Shown: positions 8,855 to 16,876 of the stretch, one piece after another
How the letters are laid out: each line of letters starts with the position of its first letter
Numbering within the stretch: the stretch's first letter is position 1
Assembly (NCBI RefSeq): GCF_002934005.1
Contig: NZ_PGEM01000053.1
Location: 1 to 62,893 of the forward strand
Reading direction: 5' to 3'
Length of the DNA stretch: 62,893 nt
Origin: Cuspidothrix issatschenkoi CHARLIE-1
Lineage (GTDB): Bacteria; Cyanobacteriota; Cyanobacteriia; Cyanobacteriales; Nostocaceae
Position numbers and translations under genes: made by a program
Notes under the pieces: generated by a model
Told to the model about the DNA's origin: nothing
Databases searched by the model: none
What the model saw: only the letters and a program-made list of their open reading frames with translations

Positions 8855-9730
8855 ATGATAATTCAGCCTCGTTTTTTTGAGTTTTTTCGTCATCTAACGT
8901 GGCGCACAATCAAAAAAACTTTTGCCAGGACAATAGAGACAAGACTATTAGGATTAGCAGCCGAAATAGCCTTTAATACCATGTTATCCCTATTTCCGGC
9001 AATTTTGGCATTATTAACAGCAATTGGCTTATTTGCCGAATCCTTGCAAAATACATTTATTCAACTAGCAATACAACTGAGTCGAATTGTCCCCCAAGAT
9101 GCTTGGATATTAATTCGTGATTTTGCGACTCATGAAATTGCCAACTCTAAAAATAGTAGTTTATTTTCTCTGAGTTTTATCATTACCCTTTGGACTGCTT
9201 CCGGGGCAATTAACACAGCCATGACAGCTTTAGATCAAATTCAGAAAGTTCACCCAAAAAAAATGCGTCCTTATTGGCAAGCAAAACTTATATCTCTTGC
9301 CTTAACCATCGGCACTATCCTATTATTAATGTTAGCTTCTTTTTTAGTATTTATCAGTGATTTACTCTTGGGATTTGTTGTCAAAAACAATTCTTATTTA
9401 GTCTTCTTATTTCATCTTTGGCAATTTTTATGTTGGCCTTTAGCATTAACTACAGTGACAATCGCTTTTGCTTTTGTCTATCGCTATGGGTCAAGTAAAT
9501 GGACAGCAAATACACCACTAATTCCAGGGGCCGCTTTAGCAGCTATCGTTTGGGCAATGGTTTCTGCACTATTTCGTCTTTATGTGAGCAATTTTGGCAA
9601 TTATAATAAAGTTTATGGTGCAGTGGGGGCTGTGATCGTTTTAATGTTATGGTTATGGATGAGTGCCTTTGTCCTGCTAGTTGGACATCAATTAAATGTA
9701 ACTGTGGGAGAAGAGGCTAATCATAATTAA
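8855..9730 (+). CDS. YihY/UPF0761 family inner-membrane protein
   Basis: A polytopic membrane protein of 291 aa from the ATG at 8855, which has a GGGG stretch about 10 bases upstream. The frame could extend to 8753, but the extra 34 residues are unlike the family. About six membrane helices alternate with short loops. Family hallmarks are LGLAAEIAFNTMLSLFPAIL near the N-terminus, the central YRYGSSKW (fitting the PN-rich loop of the family), and the final helix with GAVIVLMLWLWMSAFVLLVG. Members were once called ribonuclease BN or BrkB, but their function is uncertain. It is followed by a DUF4112 gene 124 bases downstream on the same strand. Confidence 0.88.
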   Translation: MIIQPRFFEFFRHLTWRTIKKTFARTIETRLLGLAAEIAFNTMLSLFPAILALLTAIGLFAESLQNTFIQLAIQLSRIVPQDAWILIRDFATHEIANSKNSSLFSLSFIITLWTASGAINTAMTALDQIQKVHPKKMRPYWQAKLISLALTIGTILLLMLASFLVFISDLLLGFVVKNNSYLVFLFHLWQFLCWPLALTTVTIAFAFVYRYGSSKWTANTPLIPGAALAAIVWAMVSALFRLYVSNFGNYNKVYGAVGAVIVLMLWLWMSAFVLLVGHQLNVTVGEEANHN

Positions 9731-9854
9731 TGAAACGCAGATAAACATAGACGATGTGATCAATGTTATGATTATGTGCAGTTTGATATAAAATGGGTAT
9801 AAAGAAATGAGATAATAGAACAGTTGATTAAACAGCGATTGCAAATTATTAATA

Positions 9855-10358
9855 ATGCCTAATTCTCCTGAACAGTTTTCTATTACACCTGATGGTTATG
9901 CACCTCGATTAAAGCGTCTACGTCAACTGAGTAGACTATTAGATAATATAGTTAATATTCCCGGCACAAAAGTGGGAATTGGGTTAGATTCCATCATTGG
10001 ATTATTACCCATAGGTGGTGATGTTTTAGGACTCTTACTTTCCTCTTATATTATCATTGAAGCGGCACAATTGGGCGTATCTACAGCCACATTAGGAAGG
10101 ATGGTAATAAATGTGATTGTTGATTCCTTAGTTGGTGCTATTCCCATGTTAGGAGATTTATTTGATTTTGCCTGGAAAGCTAATAATTATAATATTATTT
10201 TATTAGAAGAAGCTTTAAAATCTCCCCAGGAAAACAAAAAAGCAGATAAATCCTTTATAGCGATTTTTAGTATTGGTTTATTTTTCCTTGCTGTTGTCTT
10301 AATAGCCATACCTATGATACTACTAAGAATATTATGGCAATTGTTCACTGGTAGTTAA
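9855..10358 (+). CDS. DUF4112 domain membrane protein
   Basis: A 167-aa protein of the DUF4112 family. The diagnostic region is LDNIVNIPGTKVGIGLDSII followed by GLLPIGGDVLG (about residues 29-60), with a second hydrophobic block IVDSLVGAIPMLGDLFDFAW at about 88-107. A C-terminal membrane helix spans about 133-160. The biochemical role is unknown. It sits between the YihY-family gene and the hydrolase on the same strand, with gaps of about 100 bases. Confidence 0.85.
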   Translation: MPNSPEQFSITPDGYAPRLKRLRQLSRLLDNIVNIPGTKVGIGLDSIIGLLPIGGDVLGLLLSSYIIIEAAQLGVSTATLGRMVINVIVDSLVGAIPMLGDLFDFAWKANNYNIILLEEALKSPQENKKADKSFIAIFSIGLFFLAVVLIAIPMILLRILWQLFTGS

Positions 10359-10451
10359 ATTATTCATATATAAAATAGCATTTGCTAGTTAGATAAAAAT
10401 ATATAAATCATCTAACAAGTTTCAAATCTGTTCCCTATTCCCTCCTATATT

Positions 10452-11387
10452 ATGAAAGATTGGTGGCAAGATAAATTTCCTCAAGGGCGGCAAAATCTAG
10501 TTATTACTGATTCCCAAGGCTACCCTATTCAAATAGCCTATGGTGAAAAAGGTACAGGTAAACCGCTTATTTTATTACATGGTTTAGGCAGTTGGAGTTA
10601 TAATTGGCGGCATAGTATTGAACCATTATCTCAATATTTTCGAGTAATTTGTTGTGATTTTAAATGTTTTGGTTTTTCAGAAAAGCCTGTATCTCGTCGA
10701 GAAGAAACAGGACATCAAATTATTGAATTAAAACGCATTATTCAAAGTTTATGTAATGAACCACCTATCATTGTGGCAGAATCTATAGGTGCATTAATTT
10801 CTTTAGGATTAGCTGGTATAAATCCTCATTTAATCGGACGATTAGTAGTAATTAATGCCCCTATTTTTACAGAAACCTTACCTCACTGGGCGATGGGTTT
10901 ACTGGCACAAACACCAATAGAGATTATTCATGCAATTGATAATTTACGTCTTGCATATTGGTTTGCACCTTTAGTAAGAGAAGTGATGGGAACAGAAAGA
11001 CGTAAGGTATTATATAATCCTTCATTATTAACAGAAGAAGATATTTATTGGATTACTTACCCATTCATTGAAATTCCTGGAACTTTAGTAAAAGTGGCGG
11101 AAGAATTACAAATTGCCGCTAAAGAAATTGAAAATTTGCGAATAAATCAGCCCAGTATGCTGAAAAACATTCAAAATAATCTCAAAAATATTGAATGTCC
11201 AACTTTGGTATTATGGGGTGATCAAGATAGTTGGTTTCCTGCAAGTCATGGGGAAAAATTACATCAATATCTTCCTAATTCTCGGTTACAAATTCTAGAA
11301 AACTGTTATCATGATGCGTCCACAGGTTCTGCTGATGTGGTGAATGCTGCCATTTTAGAATTTTTAAAAGATACTAATTTTTGTTAA
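10452..11387 (+). CDS. alpha/beta hydrolase
   Basis: A 311-aa alpha/beta-hydrolase fold enzyme. The oxyanion motif HGLGSW lies at 43-48, the nucleophile elbow is A-E-S-I-G-A with S111 (the usual first Gly is Ala), the acid is D257 or D259 in WGDQDSW, and the catalytic His is H287 in CYHDAS. Cyanobacterial paralogues of this kind are annotated as hydrolases of unknown substrate. There is no signal peptide, so it is cytosolic. It is the last of three same-strand genes after 8855. Confidence 0.9.
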   Translation: MKDWWQDKFPQGRQNLVITDSQGYPIQIAYGEKGTGKPLILLHGLGSWSYNWRHSIEPLSQYFRVICCDFKCFGFSEKPVSRREETGHQIIELKRIIQSLCNEPPIIVAESIGALISLGLAGINPHLIGRLVVINAPIFTETLPHWAMGLLAQTPIEIIHAIDNLRLAYWFAPLVREVMGTERRKVLYNPSLLTEEDIYWITYPFIEIPGTLVKVAEELQIAAKEIENLRINQPSMLKNIQNNLKNIECPTLVLWGDQDSWFPASHGEKLHQYLPNSRLQILENCYHDASTGSADVVNAAILEFLKDTNFC

Positions 11388-11451
11388 ATAAATCCGATAG
11401 ATAAAAAGAGAGTGGGAGGAGGCATACCAAAAGCCTGAAATCTCCCAATCT

Positions 11452-11567
11452 ACATTTGCTACTGTAGCGGCTAGGAATATATATAAACACTGCCAGTTAT
11501 TTTAGGGGGGGTTGACTTAAAAAAGACAGTATTTATATGCAGGTAATATTCCAATTGTAGCAAATGT
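11452..11567. repeat. imperfect inverted-repeat element
   Basis: ACATTTGCTAC (11452-11462) is perfectly inverted at 11557-11567. Inside it, GGAATAT and ATAAA-ACTG segments also pair with their counterparts. The centre carries a G7 run near 11506. The whole 116-bp unit could fold into a long hairpin. It fills most of the 400-base gap between the hydrolase and the next gene, where I see no coding frame. Confidence 0.6.
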
Positions 11568-11788
11568 GAAATCTGATCATTATTTAGTAGTCATTTAATT
11601 GTTGATACATTGCTTTGTTTATGCTGGATAAATGTTGGCATAAACTTAAATAGCTCAAAGAAAATAGTATGTAGTAACACCTGATAACCATACCCTTGAA
11701 GTCGTTTATCTTGCATTAATGTAACTGAAGTAATTAAAACTTGGTTGCCAAGTTGGCATTTTCTTCAAAGTCTCATCTGTGCAAGTTT

Positions 11789-12343
11789 TTAGAAAAACCG
11801 TGAATCTCGCTGTTGAGAAATATGTTGAGATATATTCAGTAAGTCTGTGAAAAATTCTCTATGAGTATTCAGGGGATAGATTTTCTCTGGTGGCAAAATG
11901 ATCAACAAATTTTCTCGATTAGATGGAGGAGATGGGAAATTTGGAGATTTATGGCGTTTTTGGGAGTTAAATTTTTGACTATAGCGATGACGTTGACTAC
12001 CTCTTTGGATGTATTTGGAGTTTTGCAGTAAATAGAAAATCATAAAAGAACCTGAACCACAGCAGAAAATCACAGCCAGTATTAACCATCCTGGTATAGG
12101 ATTGCTGCTATCCGCAAATGTGGAAACAGTTGATTGTACAGGTATAAATGGAGTTTTTGCTTGTGGTTGTGGCACATAGTCAGTATAACTAAGTTGATAA
12201 TAGGCGAAAATAGTAACTCCAATAGGAATCAGGAATAAACTCGAAAACCAGATACCAGGATACTTTTGTAAGAAATGTACTAGGGTTTTTCTATTATCTG
12301 TATTTTTTTTTAACTCTTGTTCATTATCCATCACATTTATCAC
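11789..12343 (-). CDS. hypothetical membrane protein
   Basis: A 184-aa protein with two membrane helices at about residues 31-50 (GIWFSSLFLIPIGVTIFAYY) and 84-107 (IPGWLILAVIFCCGSGSFMI), separated by a Pro/Thr-rich loop. A basic, Ser/Pro-rich C-terminal tail follows (RGSQRHRYSQKFNSQKRHKS). MDNEQELKK, four codons in, is an alternative start. No family is recognised. It probably belongs to the poorly characterised membrane proteins of filamentous cyanobacteria. Confidence 0.65.
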   Translation of the reverse strand: MINVMDNEQELKKNTDNRKTLVHFLQKYPGIWFSSLFLIPIGVTIFAYYQLSYTDYVPQPQAKTPFIPVQSTVSTFADSSNPIPGWLILAVIFCCGSGSFMIFYLLQNSKYIQRGSQRHRYSQKFNSQKRHKSPNFPSPPSNRENLLIILPPEKIYPLNTHREFFTDLLNISQHISQQRDSRFF

Positions 12344-12368
12344 ATTAATGGTAATTCTGATCAGCGGA

Positions 12369-12469
12369 CAATACTATTGCCAATTTTCCCAAATTTTCCC
12401 AAATATGTCTGAAACCCAATAAAATCATAACGATATAAATAGGGTTTCAGGGTTTTGGCAATAGTATTG
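12369..12469. repeat. 101-bp hairpin element with 15-bp perfect inverted ends
   Basis: CAATACTATTGCCAA (12369-12383) and TTGGCAATAGTATTG (12455-12469) are perfect inverted repeats. A nested pair, CTGAAACCC (12409-12417) and GGGTTTCAG (12442-12450), extends the stem. It lies between two same-strand genes (ddl and the 184-aa gene) and looks like a small non-autonomous element. Confidence 0.75.
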
Positions 12470-12514
12470 GAGGAGAAACCAAAATTCTCCTCATTTTCCT
12501 AATCCCCAATTCTC

Positions 12515-13576
12515 TTAACTAACTGGTGAATGTCTTTCTATTGCTAGTTGAATTAACTGATCTACCAATTGGACAAAGGTTATACCAGAATTAGCCCAGA
12601 GTTGGGGATACATACTGGTAGAAGTAAATCCGGGTAAAGTGTTAATTTCATTAATGAAAATTTCTCCCGTTGCTTCCACATAGAAAAAGTCTACTCTGGA
12701 TAAACCAGCCGCATCAACAGCCGCAAAAGCTTGTAAAGCCATTTCTTGAATTTGTTGTGCTACCACATCTGGTAAGTTAGCGGGAATAAATAAATCAGCT
12801 TTACCTGGAGTATATTTAGTTTCATAATCGTAAAAATCACTATTAAAAGTAATTTCACCAATGACGGAAGCTTTGGGATGATCGTTACCTAAAACCGCAC
12901 ATTCAACTTCTCTGGCCACAACTCCGGCTTCCACAATAATCCGTCTATCATAAGTTGCCGCATTGTCTAAAGCTGTTTCTAATTCTTGACGCGATCGCAC
13001 TTTAGCAATTCCTACCGATGAACCAAGATTGGCAGGTTTGACAAAACAGGGATAGCCCAATGTGGCTTCAATGTCATCACACAGTTTGGGAAATACACAA
13101 GGATTTGACCAAACTTCCGCCCTCGTCACAGCTTTATATTTTACTTGAGATAGTCCCGCTTGAGCAAAAGCCATTTTCATGGCAATTTTATCCATTCCCG
13201 TAGCTGAACCCAACACCCCAGAACCAACAAAGGGAACTTGCATTAAAGTCAGTAAACCTTGAATTGTCCCATCTTCCCCATTAGGACCGTGCAAAACGGG
13301 AAACCAAAGATCAACTTCTTCAGTTTCCGGCGGAAATTGCCATAAATTAGGAGTTGTGGATAGGGGTTCTTGGGGAACACCAGATGTTAAAACTTGTTGT
13401 GCGACTTCTCCTGCTTGCCAAACACCATCCTTTTGAATGTAGAAAGGTAAAACTGCGTATTTATTAGCATTTTCCTCTAAACTTAAAGCTTGAGCGATCG
13501 CTCGTGCCGAAATTATAGAAACCTCATGTTCTCCAGAACGCCCACCAAACAGTAAACCCACCCTTAACTTACTCAT
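12515..13576 (-). CDS. ddl: D-alanine--D-alanine ligase
   Basis: An ATP-grasp ligase that joins two D-alanines for peptidoglycan synthesis. From the start [12 protein letters not shown] it is 353 aa, normal for the family. The frame could extend six codons upstream (MELEKN). Recognisable features are [11 protein letters not shown] at the N-terminus, [15 protein letters not shown] (about 92-106), the ATP-grasp [11 protein letters not shown] (about 179-189), and the metal-binding [11 protein letters not shown] near the C-terminus. It is the VanA-like subgroup with the longer central loop. It is divergent from rpsB. Confidence 0.95.
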   Translation of the reverse strand: MSKLRVGLLFGGRSGEHEVSIISARAIAQALSLEENANKYAVLPFYIQKDGVWQAGEVAQQVLTSGVPQEPLSTTPNLWQFPPETEEVDLWFPVLHGPNGEDGTIQGLLTLMQVPFVGSGVLGSATGMDKIAMKMAFAQAGLSQVKYKAVTRAEVWSNPCVFPKLCDDIEATLGYPCFVKPANLGSSVGIAKVRSRQELETALDNAATYDRRIIVEAGVVAREVECAVLGNDHPKASVIGEITFNSDFYDYETKYTPGKADLFIPANLPDVVAQQIQEMALQAFAAVDAAGLSRVDFFYVEATGEIFINEINTLPGFTSTSMYPQLWANSGITFVQLVDQLIQLAIERHSPVS

Positions 13577-13796
13577 ATTCTTCTCTAGCTCCACAAATCC
13601 GCAATTTCCATTATCACTAAAGAAAGGGAACAGGGAACAGGGTGGGGGAGAATTGTGATCATGATGCTAAATATATCTATAATGCCCGAGTACCCGTGAT
13701 TCAAGTAGTTCCTTTAACCCAGTGGAGTTTGAAGAAAAGCCAAATTAAGACCTTCACAAAAAATCCAACGGGAAAGTGAATATATTTGTGTTACCC

Positions 13797-13897
13797 TAGT
13801 ATAGTTGTCTAAATTCCGCACATCTGGGAATTCGGGTGTTTCTTAAATTGAGAAATGCACCTAGATGGAGGTTTAACCCGAATAGGAGTAACAAAAT
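13797..13897 (+). promoter_or_regulatory. rpsB leader region with hairpin
   Basis: The leader contains a hairpin between GGTGTTTC (about 13838-13845) and GAAATGCACC (13853-13862), with a short bulge. GGAGG (13869-13873) and AGGAG (13884-13888) follow, close to the ATG at 13898. Ribosomal-protein leaders often carry autoregulatory structures. Whether this one binds S2 is unknown. Confidence 0.35.
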
Positions 13898-14674
13898 ATG
13901 CCAGTAGTTTCCTTGGCTCAAATGATGGAGTCAGGAGTTCACTTCGGTCATCAAACCCGACGTTGGAACCCCAAAATGTCTCCTTATATTTACACCTCTC
14001 GAAATGGTGTACATATTATTGATTTGGTACAAACAGCCCAGTTAATGGATAACGCATATAACTATATGCGAACTCAATCCGAGCAAGGTAAAAAATTCCT
14101 GTTTGTTGGCACTAAGCGCCAAGCAGCCGGAATTATTGCCCAAGAAGCCCTCCGGTGTGGTTCTCACTACATTAACCAACGTTGGTTGGGTGGAATGCTC
14201 ACCAACTGGGCAACAATTAAAACCAGAGCAGACCGTCTCAAAGATTTAGAACGGAGAGAAGAAACCGGCGCACTGGATTTATTGCCAAAGAAAGAAGCTT
14301 CCATGCTCCGTCGGGAAATGGCAAAGCTGCAAAAATACTTGGGCGGCATTAAAAATATGCGGAAAGTTCCTGATATTGTGGTCATTGTTGACCAGAAACG
14401 GGAATATAACGCAGTTCAAGAATGCGAAAAATTGGGTATTCCCATTGTGTCTATGTTAGATACAAACTGTGACCCAGATGTTGTGGATATTCCCATCCCC
14501 GCTAACGATGACGCAATTAGATCTATTAAATTGATTGTTGGTAAGTTAGCAGATGCTATCTACGAAGGCCGTCACGGTCAACTAGAAGCGGAAGAAGATT
14601 ACGAAGAATATTCTGACGAAGAGTACGAATATGATGAAGCTGAGTTCAGCGAATCATCAGACGACGAAGAATAA
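13898..14674 (+). CDS. rpsB: 30S ribosomal protein S2
   Basis: Ribosomal protein S2, 258 aa, is a component of the small-subunit body. The canonical start [20 protein letters not shown] and the motifs [18 protein letters not shown] and [12 protein letters not shown] are all present. The C-terminus (from about residue 222) is a strongly acidic tail of Glu, Asp and Tyr ([18 protein letters not shown]), seen in many cyanobacterial S2 proteins. It is followed by tsf 168 bases downstream, the usual bacterial order. A hairpin sits in the spacer. Confidence 0.98.
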   Translation: MPVVSLAQMMESGVHFGHQTRRWNPKMSPYIYTSRNGVHIIDLVQTAQLMDNAYNYMRTQSEQGKKFLFVGTKRQAAGIIAQEALRCGSHYINQRWLGGMLTNWATIKTRADRLKDLERREETGALDLLPKKEASMLRREMAKLQKYLGGIKNMRKVPDIVVIVDQKREYNAVQECEKLGIPIVSMLDTNCDPDVVDIPIPANDDAIRSIKLIVGKLADAIYEGRHGQLEAEEDYEEYSDEEYEYDEAEFSESSDDEE

Positions 14675-14701
14675 GCGACTTCCAAACAATTAATTCTCTT
14701 T

Positions 14702-14744
14702 GAGGGTGTGTTTTGTCGGTGTCTTGCAGTCTTGACACACCCTC
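14702..14744 (+). promoter_or_regulatory. hairpin between rpsB and tsf
   Basis: GAGGGTGTGT (14702-14711) is perfectly complementary to ACACACCCTC (14735-14744), with a 23-base loop. No T-tract follows. It could be an attenuator, an RNA-processing site or a stabiliser for the rpsB message. Confidence 0.5.
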
Positions 14745-14841
14745 TATCAGGATTTCAAGATGAAAGAATGATCAGAATTAATCTTAAAATCGTGATTAAT
14801 TAATAGTTAGTTGTATCTGTCAAGTTAGGAATTGAGGCAAC

Positions 14842-15783
14842 ATGGCGGAAATATCTGCAAAACTCGTCCAAGAGCTACGCCAAAAAACCGGTGCTGGCAT
14901 GATGGACTGCAAAAAAGCACTGAAAGAAAATGATGGCGATATCGAAGCATCCGTAACTTGGTTACGGCAGAAAGGTATTGCCAAAGCTGACAAAGGAAGT
15001 AGTCGCATTGCCGCAGAAGGTTTAGTAGAAACCTACATTCAACCGGATGGACAAGTAGGTGTACTCATAGAAGTTAACTGTCAAACTGACTTTGTTGCTC
15101 GTAATGAAGCTTTCAAAGCCTTAGTTAAAAACCTGGCACAACAAGCTGCAACTGTTGATAGCGTTGAGTCTTTATTAACTCAACCCTATATTGAAAATTC
15201 CAGTGTCACCGTTGATGAATTCATCAAAGAAACCATTGCTACTCTTGGTGAAAATATTCAAGTGCGGCGCTTTGTTAATTTCTCTATTAGTGGCACACCA
15301 GGAATAGCAGACAGCTACATTCATACTGGTGGTCGCGTTGGTGTATTAGTGGAATTGAACACTCAAACTGCTTTAGCCGTTGCTAATGAAGAGTTCCAAA
15401 ACTTGGCGAGAAATGCCGCAATGCAAATTGCTGCTTGTCCTAATGTTGAGTACGTTAGCGTAGATCAAATCCCTGCCGAAATTGTCTCCAAAGAAAAAGA
15501 CATCGAAATGGGTAAGGACGACTTGGGCAATAAACCAGAAAACATCAAAGAAAAGATTGTTCAAGGTCGAATTGAAAAACGCCTGAAAGAAATGACTTTA
15601 CTAGATCAACCTTATATCCGTGATCAAAGTATTTCGGTAGAAGACTTAGTGAAGCAAGTAAAATCCAAAGTTGGCGAAGAAATTCAAGTTACTCGCTTTG
15701 TCCGCTTTGTATTGGGTGAAGGCATTGAGAAGAAAGAAATCAGCTTTGCTGATGAAGTTGCTGCCCAAATTGGTGCTAAGTAA
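14842..15783 (+). CDS. tsf: elongation factor Ts
   Basis: EF-Ts, 313 aa, catalyses GDP release from EF-Tu. The N-terminal UBA-like domain [20 protein letters not shown] and the [10 protein letters not shown] motif that contacts EF-Tu (near residue 82) are present. The second half repeats the core ([17 protein letters not shown]), as in full-length EF-Ts. The C-terminal [19 protein letters not shown] is typical. It is downstream of rpsB, probably partly co-transcribed. Confidence 0.98.
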   Translation: MAEISAKLVQELRQKTGAGMMDCKKALKENDGDIEASVTWLRQKGIAKADKGSSRIAAEGLVETYIQPDGQVGVLIEVNCQTDFVARNEAFKALVKNLAQQAATVDSVESLLTQPYIENSSVTVDEFIKETIATLGENIQVRRFVNFSISGTPGIADSYIHTGGRVGVLVELNTQTALAVANEEFQNLARNAAMQIAACPNVEYVSVDQIPAEIVSKEKDIEMGKDDLGNKPENIKEKIVQGRIEKRLKEMTLLDQPYIRDQSISVEDLVKQVKSKVGEEIQVTRFVRFVLGEGIEKKEISFADEVAAQIGAK

Positions 15784-15805
15784 TTTTGCTCTTAGTTAGT
15801 TGTAG

Positions 15806-15826
15806 GGGTTTAGCAATGCTAAACCC
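15806..15826. repeat. dispersed palindrome GGGTTTAGCA-TGCTAAACCC
   Basis: A second copy of the palindrome at 7243-7263, here 22 bases beyond tsf. It may act as a weak terminator or 3' stabiliser. The flanking TGTAGG is also shared. Confidence 0.7.
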
Positions 15827-15946
15827 TGCTTCTCCTACAGGTCACGTTCAATACGCTGGCCTGTATTTTATATGATGATTATTTTGGGAAATTTGCGTAT
15901 ATTCTTAGTATAGCAGGCAATCAACAAGAGGGAATAGGTAAGAATT

Positions 15947-15980
15947 TTACCAATTACCAATTACCAATTACCAATTACCA
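15947..15980. repeat. short tandem repeat, AATTACC heptamer
   Basis: More than four consecutive copies of the heptamer lie immediately upstream of the gene at 15991, so its untranslated leader consists largely of the repeat. Confidence 0.85.
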
Positions 15981-15990
15981 GCTTAAAATT

Positions 15991-16842
15991 ATGGCCAGAG
16001 CAATTGAACGCATACAAAAAGACATTACTGAATTAGAAGAGGCAATTAGGGCGATCGCCGAAGAACTCAAATTATCTTATAGTAAATATCTAAATGTCTT
16101 AGGACCAGCTTTACAACAACAACTAATTTTGGCCAGTTATTATCTGTGTACCCAAGGATATCCTGAAGAATTTCTCAAATTATCACTCAACCAGAGGCAA
16201 AAATTACAACAAAGTATTCGTAAATTAGGTCAAGAAGCTGCTACACAATTAATTATTTATATTCAGCCGTCAGAAGTTTTACCCATAGAGCCAGTATCAG
16301 AAACTGAAATACAGGAAACTGAGGTAGAAGAAAAAGAGCTAGAAGCAAAAGAAGAAAATAACCAACACCCTCAAATCGTAGATTCTTCTAATCCTGTAGC
16401 AATAGCCCAATGGCAACAAAATTTAGAAGAGGCTATTGAGGAAACTTTAAAAAAAGTCTCTCAAACTACTAATATCTTCATCCAGAAAACAGGGATTTTA
16501 CCCCAAAAACTACCAGAACCGATTTTAGTAGCGGCTGCTGCTGCTGCATCTTCACAATCTTCTAGTGATCTAATACCTAGTCCCCCTAATATATTAAATT
16601 TAGTTATAGAAATTAGTGATGAGGAAGACTCGGAAGATTCTAACCTTACTCAGATTATGGCTATTCATCTGCGTTTGGGCGAAATAGAATTTGCAGATAG
16701 GGAAGTGTTAGCTAGACGTAAAATAATTCGTAATATCTTACTGCAACTTCATAAACTAGGGCAGGAGTATAAAAAAAGGCAAAAAGAACTAAAAATTGCT
16801 GAAGCTGAAGCCGCTTGGCGTGCCAGTTGGTTTGAAGAATAG
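15991..16842 (+). CDS. conserved cyanobacterial protein upstream of recG
   Basis: A 283-aa protein with a helical N-terminal domain (ERIQKDITELEEAIRAIAEE; SKYLNVLGPALQQQLILASY), an acidic low-complexity linker at about 98-130, an Ala/Ser-rich stretch (AAAAAASSQSSS) near 185, and a charged helical C-terminus. No catalytic motif is recognised. It ends 35 bases before recG on the same strand and is likely co-transcribed with it. Its function is unknown, and association with recG does not by itself imply DNA repair. Confidence 0.75.
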   Translation: MARAIERIQKDITELEEAIRAIAEELKLSYSKYLNVLGPALQQQLILASYYLCTQGYPEEFLKLSLNQRQKLQQSIRKLGQEAATQLIIYIQPSEVLPIEPVSETEIQETEVEEKELEAKEENNQHPQIVDSSNPVAIAQWQQNLEEAIEETLKKVSQTTNIFIQKTGILPQKLPEPILVAAAAAASSQSSSDLIPSPPNILNLVIEISDEEDSEDSNLTQIMAIHLRLGEIEFADREVLARRKIIRNILLQLHKLGQEYKKRQKELKIAEAEAAWRASWFEE

Positions 16843-16876
16843 TCAGCAATTAACAATAACTAATAACTAATGATCA

